Source: Tupaia tana
Taxonomy: Eukaryota; Chordata; Mammalia; Scandentia; Tupaiidae
NCBI GenBank assembly: GCA_026018925.1
Contig: JAKSZU010000002.1
Location: 54,020,337 to 54,084,336 of the forward strand
Length of the DNA stretch: 64,000 nucleotides
Direction: 5' to 3'
The notes under the pieces are model-generated. The model made no database searches and was not told the origin of the DNA. It worked only from the letters and a program-made list of their open reading frames with translations. The position numbers were made by a program, and so were the translations under genes. This document shows, piece after piece, positions 45,931 to 55,936 of the stretch. How positions within the stretch are numbered: position 1 is the first letter of the stretch; each line of letters begins with the position of its first letter.

Positions 45931-46490
45931 TTTTTTTTTTTTCCTTAGAGAGAGAGATTTTTGCAGGACCAGCAGTTAATGTAATGGCTATATCGCTGGA
46001 CTCCCATGTAGTTGACCGCAGTTCGAGTCCTGGATCCGGTAGCTTAAACTCACGCTGGGCACGTGTGCGTGCGTGCCCAAGATCCCAAGAGGAGAATGGA
46101 GGAGAAGGGATTGCGGTGTGGCCATCCCCCCTGGGGGGTGATTTCTCGCTTTCTGTCTCTCTGTCTCTCTCTGTCTTTCTGGAGAGCGCACGTGCCCTAT
46201 AGCAAAAACCTCTTAAAAATAAACAAACAAACAAACACACAAAAAAATGAGAGATTTTTGCTATAGGGCATGTGCTCACCAGAGAGACAGAAAAAGACAG
46301 AGAGATAGAAAGAGAGAAATCCCCCTCCCGGGGAGCATGGCCATGCTGCAGTCCCTTCTCCTCTATTCTCCTTTCTTGACTTTGGGCTCACATGAGCCGT
46401 GTGAATTTCAAGCCACCGGGATGGGGACTCAAAATGCGGTCAACTATGTAGGAATCCAGTGACATAGCCATTATGCCATCTGCTGGTCCT
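45931..46490 (-). mobile_element. tRNA-derived SINE (outer), split by another SINE
   Basis: Antisense pieces at 45931-45964 and 46262-46490 make one SINE. It is flanked by TAGATTTGC (45922-45930) and TAGATATGC (46491-46499). The inner element sits at 45965-46248. Confidence 0.93.
45965..46248 (+). mobile_element. tRNA-derived SINE (inner), inserted in a SINE
   Basis: Full-length long form with an AAACAAACAAACAAAC tail. The 13-bp duplication GAGAGATTTTTGC at 45952-45964 and 46249-46261 is outer-SINE sequence, which proves the order of insertion. Confidence 0.96.
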
Positions 46491-46683
46491 TAGATATGCT
46501 TTTTAAAAAGAGTTTTTGTGTCACAGTTGCTTGGATTTTTTTTTTCCTGCAAAAACTTCCTATTGGAGATGAACACTCAGGCCTACTAAAGAATTTGTGA
46601 AGTTGCCCAGTAAGTAAATCTGGTCCTTACCTTTATTTAATCGAAACTACTTTTATTTAAAAAAAAAAATCCCCTTTTAAATA

Positions 46684-46820
46684 GGAGAGGACTTCAGAAA
46701 GTTTGTAGAAAATTGAAATTAAAGTACGAGGGTTTGTGTGTGTGTGTGTGTAAAATTTTAAACCCATGCATAGCCTATTTCACAATGTGCATTTTCTGTG
46801 AACTTCCCAAAGACCCCTCT
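46684..46820. mobile_element. Hsmar2-like palindromic MITE, copy A
   Basis: Left GGAGAGGACTTCAGAAAGTT after TA (46682-46683); right end inverted, GTGAACTTCCCAAAGACCCC, before TA (46821-46822). Contains a (GT)n run at about 46733-46752. Confidence 0.75.
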
Positions 46821-47099
46821 TAGCATCCATTGGCATCCATATGGAATTCATGCTGTGGGGAACATACCCTGCAAACCAGTCCCAGTAGACAGCAGCGTGG
46901 GTCAGCTCTGACATATCAAGTGGACCTGCGTGCCCAGAGAGATGAATTTTCCACGGCAAATATGCTGATAAGCCCCAATCTCAGGGAGCGGGGCACGGCT
47001 CTGGCAGGCAGGTGGCATTCTAAGCCAAAAGGTCAGCAGAAGGAAGTAAGCAAAGCTGTGATTAATATCAATGATCCCTGGGAACAGTATCGCTTTAGG

Positions 47100-47269
47100 G
47101 TAGCCAGTCCCAATGCAGGCCACACGCTAGAATTATCCAAGGATATCAAAGCATCCTGACAACAGAGATGCTGATGTCATTGGCTAGAGGTGGGCTTGGG
47201 CACTGGGATTTTTTTTTTCTTTTCTTTTTTAGAGAGAGATATTTTTGCTATAGAAGATTGTACACTCAC

Positions 47270-47311
<42 letters not shown>

Positions 47312-47580
47312 CAGAGAGAGAAAGTGAGAAATGAACCCCCTACACCACAATTCCTTTTCTTGCACTCTCCTCTTGGAATTTTGGGCATGCACACACATAC
47401 ATCTGGCGTGAGTTTTAAGCTGCTGGGCCCGGGACTTGAACTGCAGTTGAGTATGTGGGAGTCCAGCAATGTAACCATTATGCCATCTGCTGGTCCCAGC
47501 ACTAGGATATTTGAAAGTATCCCTGGTATTCTTATTGCAGTCAAAGTCAAGAGCCACTGCTTTAGGGCAATGGCAGGTGA
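47100..47580 (+). mobile_element. MER5A-like hAT element split by a SINE
   Basis: AGAATTATCCAAGGATATC, GAGATGCTGATGTCATTGGC and GGTGGGCTTGGGCACTGGG before the SINE; CCCTGGTATTCTTATTGCAG and CAAGAGCCACTGCTTTAGG after it. The pieces join in MER5A order. Confidence 0.82.
47210..47498 (-). mobile_element. tRNA-derived SINE inside MER5A, with GA microsatellite
   Basis: Antisense copy with a (GA)n run at about 47276-47303. Flanks GCACTGGGAT (47200-47209) and GCACTAGGAT (47499-47508) differ at one base. Confidence 0.95.
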
Positions 47581-48985
47581 GGGGGGGTTCATCTTCAAAG
47601 ACTTCTTTTTCTGTATTCCGGGTTCCTTTGTTGAGTATATCCGCTGTATCCAGAACTGTTCTGGGAAATGGTTTGCTGAAGGTATGGACGTAACCGCCTG
47701 CCCTGCTCATTTTGGAGCCTGAGCCTCCTGCTTCAAGTCTGAGAACCACCATCACCGACCCCACCCAAGAAAAGCAAGACTTCACATCCCAGCTGATCCC
47801 AATCACGATGCCCAGGTACTCTGTGTGAGCAAAGAGCTCGATGAGGTCGCCCAGGGAGAAGCAGCTCCACTCAGCGCTGCGGCCCGGAGTGTCTGCCTGT
47901 GCAGCTGTGGCACGTCCCTCCTGCCAGCAGTCACCCTGTCTCCTGTGCCTCAGTTCTGCCACCCTACGGGATCCCTGCTTCTCTCTTGAAGAAGCCTCCG
48001 GGGTCTCCCAAATTGAATTTGTCAAAGACCAGTTAGTCAATATTTTAATTTGGGCAGTCCCCTGTTGGTGAAAATCTGTCTAGCTGTGTTCCCTTGACGT
48101 GATAAAGAGCAACACCAGAATGGTAATTTCATTCATACAGTTGACTGATAGCATCCAAAATGGCTCTTTCCTTTGTTACAGATTAAATAAAAAATGGGAA
48201 AAATAAAAAATGTAGGTCCTGAGAGATGAGTTGAATCTTTGAAAAGAAAATGAGCCAGGAACCAGATGCAGCTGCCACTCCAGGTGTTCCTTGAGCGCTA
48301 AGCTGGGGGAAGGAACAGGGAGCTGACGACTGGCACCTGCAAGGCCAGTGGCGAGCTCTCGGCAACCGAGGACGCCATCCAGCTCCAGCACCAAGCAGCA
48401 TCACCACCTGCCCCACGGACAACTACTGGTTATAACCCCAGCTTGTCTCCTGCTGGGTGCGTTTGTCACCTTAGCAGAAGGATTTAATTATAAGTTTTTC
48501 TCAGAATGAAACACAAACAGACCAAATAGCCTCATATTTTCACGATGAGTGGGCGTTTTGGTCCATGAGATCGGCTCTTCCTTTCTCCATTACTAGCCTC
48601 ATGGAAGGGCTGTCGCTCCAGCACAGACACCTGCCTTGTCAGCACACAAGAGGTGGAGTCCTTATTCCACCCTGGTTTACTGTTTGCTCATGAACTCATT
48701 GACCAGCTCTCTTGTTCATCTGCTCAGCAGACATTTATCATCTACTGCGTTCTGGGAGCAGTATTGAGCACTGTGCACGCATGCGCCTGCCTACCTAAAA
48801 CTCAGAGGAGAACACAGTGGGTGCACTGTGAAGGGAAATGTTTTCTGGGACAACCCTTGTATCAAAAGAGGAAGCTACAGTCTATGACTTCATCAACAGA
48901 GAAGACTGACTTATTAACCTAAATGGGAAGATAATTATTAGAGATATTCTGCCATATGTATTTTAAACTCTATTTTAAAAAAATG
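47581..48985. other. Unassigned intergenic DNA
   Basis: No gene is supported. A minus-strand open frame reaching 48040 is discussed among the rejected items. Near 48720-48800 a short L2-like antisense piece (ATTTATCATCTACTGCG) may be present. Confidence 0.4.
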
Positions 48986-49218
48986 AGGAGTCAGCCCTGT
49001 GGTCTAGAGATCAAGGGAGTCAGATCCCACATGACAGATCACAGTTCGAGTCCCAGTCTTGGAGGCTTGAAAACACACTGGGCGTGTGTGCCCCAAATCC
49101 CAAAAGCATGGAAAAATAGAGGAGAAGGGAATGTGGTGTGACCACATCCCATGAGGGGGTGCTTTCTCCCTCTCCCTCTCTCTCTCTCTCTGTCTAGTGT
49201 ACACCCTCTGGCAATTGA
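48986..49218 (+). mobile_element. tRNA-derived SINE, diverged
   Basis: GGAGTCAGCCCTGTGGTCTAG head, box B GTTCGAGTCCCAG, AACACACTGGGCGTGTGTGC, CT-rich tract. Its tail runs into the purine microsatellite that follows. Confidence 0.88.
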
Positions 49219-49428
49219 AAGAAAGAAAGAAAGGAAGGAAGAAAGGAAGAGAAAGAAAGAAGAAAGAATGAAAGAAAGAGGGAGAAAGAAAGAAAAAGAA
49301 AGAAGAAAGAATGAAAGAAAGAGGGAGAAAGAAAGAAAAAGAAAGAGAGAAAGAAAGGAGAAAGAATGAAAGAGGTAGAAAGAAAGAAAGAAGGAAGAAA
49401 GAGAAAGAGAAAGAGAGAGAGGATGATA
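49217..49428 (+). repeat. Purine (GAAA/GGAA) microsatellite
   Basis: Roughly 210 bases of G and A almost without pyrimidines, grown from the SINE tail. It contains an internally repeated block: AGAAAGAATGAAAGAAAG followed by AGGGAGAAAG occurs more than once. Confidence 0.93.
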
Positions 49429-49758
49429 TAATAATATAAATCCAGTGATTCTGAAGACAACTTGTTTCTCTCTCTACAGAATATGAAATCAGCCCCAAAT
49501 CAGATACTAGCAACTTTGGGAATGCTGGCATGTTTGGTACCCACATGGTTCTTGTGCCTCATTCCACCACAAGCTACGCCGTGGTGTGATTATCAGGCCA
49601 AACATGACCAGTGGCAACCCATGCATCCTAGAATCATGCAAGAATCAATAGAAATGTGCCTGGTTAGGGTATGGGAGCAGTAATATTAGTTGATGGTGAT
49701 AGAGCAAATTTGATTTTTTCGGTCTCTTAGAGGAGAGACAAAGGCAAGACTCTTGGTA

Positions 49759-49791
<33 letters not shown>

Positions 49792-50640
49792 TAAAAAAAC
49801 TAAAAACTAAAAACCTTCTCCTCATTTTGCTAATTTATGCCAAAAAAAAATCATTGGTACCATATTGGGTAGCTCACAGAATCAGCAGGAAGGTTGCAGA
49901 ACTGGGCATGAAAATGGGCAACCAAGAGAGGCTGGACAGAGGTTGGGTGAGGGTCTATCAGAGCAATGTGGCCAGCACATACCTATGGGTGTTGCCCCTC
50001 CATTGCTGACTTTGGACACCAACACCACTGTCACCATCACGGCCTCAAGTCATGTCTAAGTTGCTCCTTCCAAAGTCCTAATCAAGGGCATTCCATTAGA
50101 CCATCCCAGGTCTTGTATCTAGTTATAGTTGCCAATGAATGAAGAGAAGTAGGAGGTGGAGATTTACCTCCCAATAAGACACATATTTTGTGAGGTTTAT
50201 TGCCAAACAGAAAGAAGATGTGAGTGCAGGACAGCCCCAAACAAGGCAAATGTCTCTAGGGATAGTACCTTTAAGGCTGTGCCCATCTGCACCATCCTAG
50301 TCCATGCCCCTTGTCTGTGGAAAGTTAGGTGCTTCTGTCTCTCACAAGGCCTTCTGCTTAGGGAAGGAAAGTTAGACTTCCAAAGGCAATGGCGTATAAA
50401 CTAGAACTCTGGTAGAGGTAGTTACCAGAAATCCAACCCAAATTAACTTAAGCAACACAAAGGTTTTATTTTAAGAATATGTAGGAGGTTTGTCAATTAT
50501 ATCTCAATAAAGCTGAGCAAAGAAGAAAGAACACTGGCAGTGTTATGTCTTGTGGGATTGCACGGAATCCATGCTTGGACTTTGAGAATGACGTAAGTCA
50601 TGACCTGCATGATTTTGGGATTCTGTCTTCAAGATTATTA
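49429..50640. other. Unassigned DNA
   Basis: No gene is supported. (AAT)n at about 49759-49791. TCAATTATATCTCAATAAAG near 50493 resembles an L1 3' end, a weak hint only. Confidence 0.4.
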
Positions 50641-50913
50641 TTGGGTCATTGGGAAAGTCATGATGCATTTTTTTAAAAGAATTATTTTATTTAACTTTAT
50701 TTATTATTATTATTATTATCATTATTATTTTCCAGTTTGATCAGAGAGAGACAGAGAGAGAGAGAGGAAGTGAGAAAGCAAGCCACCAGGTCCTAGACTT
50801 GAACCGTGGTCGGCCATATAGAAGTCCAGCGCTTTTAACCACCATGCCACTTCCCGGCCCCTATGATGCATTTTTGCATAGAAAAATATGTCATGACTTT
50901 CCCAACGACCCAA
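50641..50913. mobile_element. Palindromic mariner-type MITE, copy 3, split by a SINE
   Basis: Left TTGGGTCATTGGGAAAGTCA preceded by TA (50639-50640); right GACTTTCCCAACGACCCAA followed by TA (50914-50915). Removing the SINE and one duplication copy leaves about 70 bp, like the other two copies. Confidence 0.9.
50673..50862 (-). mobile_element. tRNA-derived SINE, short form, inside a MITE
   Basis: Antisense short form (TTATTATTATTATTATC tail, CCAGTTTGATCAGAGAGAG, head end CCACTTCCCGGCCCC). Perfect 13-bp duplication ATGATGCATTTTT at 50660-50672 and 50863-50875. Confidence 0.96.
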
Positions 50914-50915
50914 TA

Positions 50916-51130
50916 TACTTAATAGTAATATTTGTGGAGCACTTATGTCTCTCTGCCTTTTGCTTAGGTCCATTTCGTTTGAATTTTTTTTTCTATAACA
51001 GCTCTGTGGAAGCTGAACTAAAATCATTCCATTTGACAGAAGAGAAAGCCCAGAGAGTTGAAGGCATGTGGCCAACGACCGCAGCTGGAAAGTAAGAAAG
51101 CAGCATGAATCCAGAGGCTGTACCCATGGC
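50916..51130 (-). mobile_element. MIR SINE remnant
   Basis: TATTTGTGGAGCACTTATG, ACAGCTCTGTGGAAGC, ACAGAAGAGAAAGCCCAGAG and GACCGCAGCTGGAAAG follow the antisense MIR order. Confidence 0.68.
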
Positions 51131-51743
51131 CTTTGCCATGTGGTGTTCTGCTTTGGTGCAGGCCACCCTCCTCTGTCCCTCTGCCCCGAGTTTCATATAT
51201 ACCTTCCATCAGCCTCAGAAGAGATCACACTTTTCTGCCTTAAGACCAGTTTCTCAAGGAAAGGACTGAGTGGCCAGCTTGGGCTAGGCGCCGGAGTGTC
51301 CCCAGAGTGGCCCTGCCATGACAAACAGATGAGCTGGAGCGGGGGAGGGCTTTAGGAACAAGGCAACCCTTTCCAGAAACTCAGGACTGCTGGGCAGCCA
51401 AACGCTTGCTAATTACAAACTTCAACTTTGCCTCCTGCATGACTCTTCATTTTTGCTTTACTTTCCAGCAATTTAGGAATAAATTTAATTTTCAAAGGCA
51501 ATGACTAACTCATTCCATGTGTCTGGCATCATCTGTGTCTCTGCTCTCTTTTATGGGCCTTCTTTAATTTTTTTATCATTAAAAATGTTTTTTCAATTCT
51601 CCAGCTTCATGCTACACTTATTTTTTTTATAAGCTGTCTTAGAACATTTATGGAAGTAGATGAGGTATAAATCATGAATTAAAAAAGGAAAAAAAAAAAG
51701 ACAAGAGATGCTGTCCAACATGGTTGCCTCACGTGGCTATTTA
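51131..51743. other. Unassigned intergenic DNA
   Basis: Nothing recognised. Confidence 0.4.
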
Positions 51744-51754
51744 AAAAGAATTAA

Positions 51755-52024
51755 GGGGCCAGCAGGTGGCGCAGGGGTTACGTTGCTGGACTCCCACATG
51801 ACTGACCATGGTTGAAGACCCAGACCTGGTGGCTTGAAACTCACGCCAGGCATGTGTGTGTGCATGCTCAAGCTCCCGGGAGGAGAATGGCGGGATTGCA
51901 GCGTGGCCATCCCCCCTGGGGGTGATTTCTTAACGTTCCCTTTCACTGTCTCTGTCTCTCTCTCTCTCTCTGCTGAGTTCCTGTGTCCTAAGGCAAAAAC
52001 CTCTTCAAAAAGTTAATTAAATGT
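51755..52024 (+). mobile_element. tRNA-derived SINE, long form, with target duplication
   Basis: Head GGGGCCAGCAGGTGGCGCAGG. AAAAGAATTAA is duplicated at 51744-51754 and 52025-52035. The head contains a 14/14 match to the CTCF core consensus at 51759-51772. Confidence 0.96.
51759..51772 (+). promoter_or_regulatory. CTCF-like core motif in a SINE head
   Basis: CCAGCAGGTGGCGC fits the consensus CCASYAGRKGGCRS (from memory) at every position. Whether it is bound is unknown. Confidence 0.5.
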
Positions 52025-52035
52025 AAAAGAATTAA

Positions 52036-53202
52036 AATGAAATAAAAACAAAAAACTCCTCAGTCACAGCAGCCATAGTTCAAGTTCTCAACAGCACAGC
52101 GCAGGTCCACATTCCAGAATACTGGCAGGGTTGCAGGAAGCTCTACCTGGCAGGGCTGCTACAGCGGGTTCCGACAATAGCCCAGAGAGCTCTGAAATAA
52201 GGAGCTCCCTCACCGGAGCCGCTCGACGACCTGGAAGGACCCTCCAGTCCCCAAGGGCTGTGACTTCCTTCCCAGCCTTCCTTCCTACCACCGTGCTTCC
52301 TGTTGTTTGCTTCCTCACATGACTTCCATATTTGTTTTCTTGAAACCAACATCTTCATCACATAAACTCGAGTTATTTCTGTTCTACAATAGAACATGTG
52401 TACGACTATAATAAAATTTTCAGGGTTGCTGATACCGAAAATGTAATGCACTTGTTTGCTTAGAGGTGAGACTGAAGGAATGTACGCACTGAAAACGCTG
52501 CTTAACATGATACATTTGGATTCGGAAATGCTTCAAGAACCACAAAACAGAGCCCCACAGTCTCCACTGGGGAAGGCTCTGTCCCTCCACTTTTTGTAAC
52601 TGTCCAGAAATAGTCTTGATTGAAGCTGTTTTAGTGTTACTCTGTCCTATTAGAACAGAACTTATTCTCATGCCATGTCAATCACGAATTTAGTTTCTGT
52701 AATTCCCTGGTGTTCTGGAGTGGGGAGGGGTGGGGGTCATGATCCTGTTTTACAGCTGTTACTGTTCATGGTGAATTCCATCCTCCAGTGGGAGGGAAAA
52801 GAGCCTCGCTTCTGGCACAGCCGGGCGGCAAGGGAAGATCTCCGGCTCCCTCGCCGAAGACTTGACTTGTGAGAGGAGGAGATCCTCGCCTCTCCTTGGC
52901 AGTGTGCTAGAGGGGTGACGAGGATCCCCGGAGATGACCATACTCAGCAACACTGGACCCGAGATGTGGGACCTTCAGGGCACCAACGATTCTCATGCCC
53001 AAGGCTGGGACAGAATCAGCAAGGTTGTCAGACCTGAAGGAACTATGGGGACTGAGACAACAGGACCCGTGGGCTGCAGAATGTGGATCCCTAACCCAAA
53101 GAGAGGATGTGCCCAATAATGATTATAATTCAACTGCCTAATAGCTCAATGGCAGGGAGCCTTGACATCATATGTAACTTGATTTAAAGGATTCTTAAAA
53201 TA
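52036..53202. other. Unassigned intergenic DNA
   Basis: No gene or repeat recognised. Open frames on both strands are short and overlapping. Confidence 0.4.
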
Positions 53203-53335
53203 TGGGGGGGGGGGGCTTCAAAAAGTCCGTGAAAATGTATTTTATGAAAGAACTATGTAGGGATTTCATTTTTTTGCACTAAAATAAACTTGCACTTTAA
53301 TTCTATTTTCCATGAACTTTTTTCAAGTCTCCTCA
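53203..53335. mobile_element. Hsmar2-like palindromic MITE, copy B
   Basis: Left G-run then CTTCAAAAAGTCCGTGAAAA after TA (53201-53202); right CATGAACTTTTTTCAAGTC then TCCTCA before TA (53336-53337). The two ends are mutually inverted. Confidence 0.8.
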
Positions 53336-53620
53336 TATAAATTTCTTGTGCATTTGAGTGTAAGAACTAAAATGCAGGCCTGTTGTAGTTAAATAGTCTA
53401 AGTTTGGATATAAAACCTTGCGTGCGGATGAGGCAGAGTCTGTGCGACTGCACAGGACACAGGTGCATTCGGCCAAGACTAAGTTGCTTTCCACACTCCA
53501 AAATTCTAACATGAGGCTCATTTTGTGAGTCTTTGGATCAGCCTTATATGACAATCCCATTGGCTATAAGAAGAAGTTCAGCCTTTGTTCTGACAACTTT
53601 TAAGTTAGAATAGCATTTGA

Positions 53621-53886
53621 ATTTTTTTTGGGGGGGGAGAGATTTTTGCTAGAGGGCACGTGTGCTCACTGGAGAGACAGAGAGAGAGAGACAAAAAGTG
53701 AGAAATTTCCCCTAAGGGGGTGGGGATGGACACTCAGCAATCCCTTTTCCATTATCCTCTCGGGATTTTGGGCATGCACACACATGCGACCAGTGTGAGT
53801 TCTTAGCTACTGGGTCTGGGACTCAAACCATGGTCGACTATGGTAAGAATCCAGCGACATTACTGCTATGCCATCTGCTGGTCCCT
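53621..53886 (-). mobile_element. tRNA-derived SINE, long form, with target duplication
   Basis: Antisense full-length. AGAATAGCATTTGA (53607-53620) and AGAAGAGCATTTGA (53887-53900) flank it, one mismatch. Confidence 0.96.
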
Positions 53887-53964
53887 AGAAGAGCATTTGA
53901 TTTAGTGATTGATTCAATGATATTACAGGTGAATATGGCTAAGTGATAGATTATTATTTTTAAT

Positions 53965-54215
53965 CTTTTTTTTTTTTAAATTTTGCTATAGGATACATGC
54001 ACTAGCCAGAGAGAAGAGAGAGAGTGTGAAAGTGAGAAATTACCCCCCAGGGGGATGGCCACACTACAATCCCACTCTTCCAATCTCTCCTTGGGATTTT
54101 GGGCATGCATGCACATGTGTCTGGCATGTTTTTCAGGCAGCTGTGTCTGGGACTCAAACTGCACAGTTGGCCATGTGGGTTCCAGTTGTCTTAACCAACA
54201 TGCCACCGCTGGCCC
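53965..54215 (-). mobile_element. tRNA-derived SINE, long form
   Basis: Antisense: T-run, TTTTGCTATAGGATACATGC, GA region, GGGATTTTGGGCATGCATG, head end CCACCGCTGGCCC. Confidence 0.92.
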
Positions 54216-54574
54216 ACTATATTTTACTTTTTAAAAAACTATTATTTTCTGAATTCAAACAGAAGCTGTCTTGATTGACAGTCACATACCCATCAACTAA
54301 TTGTGCATTTCATTTGTGAAACATTATCTGAAACGGACAGCTCCCTGAGAGCTTAAGGCTCTTAGGACAACCAGCTACTACTCTTCAGTAGGCTCACAGT
54401 GTTATTTGTTTCTTTCCCAACTGACTCATTTGATTTGATTGTATTCGAAGACCTACACAACTTCGTTATTACTAAAACTAGTGATGCGCAAGTACACAAA
54501 GAAGAATGTGTTTTCAGTGCAAACGAATGTAATGCTTTGGAAAGACTCAATAAAAAGTCATTTAAAAGTGTTGT

Positions 54575-54806
54575 TGGACCAGCCAGTAACTGGGTGTCTA
54601 AGGCAATTGGATCCCACATGGCCAAGTGTGTGGTTCAAGTCCCTGACCCAGTAGCTTGGGAAAAGCACTGGGCACCTTTGTACGGGTGCCCACAATCTTG
54701 AAAAGAGGGAGCATGGAGAAGAGATTGTGGTGTGAGTTTTCCTGCGGTGAGGTATGCTTTCTCATTTCTTCCAGCAAGTGCACGTGTTCTCTGGCAAATC
54801 TTTTAA
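54575..54806 (+). mobile_element. tRNA-derived SINE, diverged
   Basis: GGACCAGCCAGTAACTGG head, box-B region GGTTCAAGTCCCTGACCC, AAGCACTGGGCACCTTTG, tail CTGGCAAATCTTTTAAAAAG. Confidence 0.85.
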
Positions 54807-54810
54807 AAAG

Positions 54811-55540
54811 TGCCATTGAATTATATGTGCTGGTTAGAAGTGCACAATCTAGGATTCCTAAGTCAAGATGCTTTGCACTATCTTTAAATTGTTATTTCAT
54901 TAAGGAAACCCAAATGAGCTAACAGGAGATGCATTCCACGTACGACTTGCAATAAAGGGAGATAATACAGCACTGTAATCAGGAAACTCATATTCAAAGA
55001 AAAGACATTAGTCAGGTAAAAGGACTGATGAATAAAATATACGTTTTAGTTCCCTGTGACAATAAAACGTTTGCCTTCTGTCTGTATCCTTTGGGTGTGT
55101 TTGAGCTTCCGCTTTTAGACTGGCCTAGAGATCGCCCTCTACTGGCCAGGAGCGAGGAGCGCCACGGCACGGATCCCATGGAGGCCCCACCCACGGTGTA
55201 GTTTCAGAGCATTTTCAGCAGTCTGTGCAGACTGAAAGATACAATGTCTGCTGAAAACACAGCCGTGGTTAAACCAATAAAAGAAAACTATTCAACTTCC
55301 AAAGTACGTTCATCTATTAAGAATTTTTCGTATTTGGGAAACCTAACAAGGTGATGAATACCCCCTCCCCATACCACATTATTTTATTGTCTTTCAATTA
55401 CTCTCGGTAGATTCTGACTTAAAGGCAATGGCTTTTCAAAATATACAGCTGCCATTCTTTCGTGCCGCTATTCAGAATGCTGTGAAATAAAAAAAAATCT
55501 ATGGGAAGTTCTGATCTTCTTATTTAGGGGAAAAAAAAAT
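54811..55540. other. Unassigned intergenic DNA with a CTCF-like site
   Basis: No gene or repeat recognised. A CTCF-like motif outside any recognised repeat lies at 55132-55145. Confidence 0.4.
55132..55145 (-). promoter_or_regulatory. CTCF-like core motif outside recognised repeats
   Basis: On the minus strand CCAGTAGAGGGCGA fits CCASYAGRKGGCRS at 13 of 14 positions (last base differs). It lies about 7.4 kb upstream of the CCN6-like exon. Confidence 0.5.
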
Positions 55541-55790
55541 TGTGTGCAAGAGAGAAAGCTCCTCAGCCATTGAGAGACTTTTTGTAGAAAAAGAAAAGCA
55601 TCCTGAAGGAACATTCCCGATGCTGCAGGAGACGGGCGAGATGGCGGCGGACTCCTCCCACTCTGCGGCAGCGTCACAATCAATATTGCAGGGCTCTGCG
55701 GCAGAGGACGCGCCTTTCTTCCTGGGCCGCCAGGACGCAGATGCGGGAGGCTGGTACATTAACCCATCGCGCCATCTAGCGGCCGTCAGG
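55540..55790 (-). mobile_element. GC-rich variant SINE candidate
   Basis: On the minus strand the head GGCCGCTAGATGGCGCGATGG parallels the common SINE head, and the other end has a T-rich run at about 55531-55541 (A-run on plus). The GC-rich, CpG-bearing middle (about 55625-55750) is not the usual body. Could be a separate SINE family or unique DNA. Confidence 0.4.
55769..55782 (-). promoter_or_regulatory. CTCF-like core motif
   Basis: On the minus strand CCGCTAGATGGCGC fits the core consensus at 13 of 14 positions. It lies in the presumed SINE-variant head, about 640 bp from the motif at 55132 and in the same orientation. Confidence 0.45.
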
Positions 55791-55936
55791 GTTCATTGCC
55801 GGAGGGGCTGGAAAGTCAGGAAACCGCGATCTAGAGAGTGCATCCGGTGAACATTATTAGCCCGATAGATCTCATTTAATAGAGCAAAGAAAAGCAATGA
55901 ATGCTGAGTTTGTTTGCCTACCAGATGAATCATTCT

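Noticed and set aside
47177-48040. Longest open frame in the window, 287 codons on the minus strand
   Set aside because: Its C-terminal third is SINE body including a Ser-Leu repeat from a (GA)n run, and part of the rest is MER5A. No splice or homology support; it is an open frame by composition.
49168-49200. CRISPR-like or tandem array signals
   Set aside because: These are CT or GA microsatellites in SINE tails. CRISPR is not expected in a mammalian genome and no repeat-spacer pattern exists.
49462-49683. Possible retroviral env-like peptide frame
   Set aside because: A hydrophobic stretch followed by WCDY-type residues looked suggestive, but there is no neighbouring pol, LTR or consistent frame.
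55542-55850. 102-codon plus-strand frame in the CpG-richer patch at 55.6 kb
   Set aside because: It overlaps a SINE-like element in antisense, starts in its A-rich end and has an equally open complementary strand.
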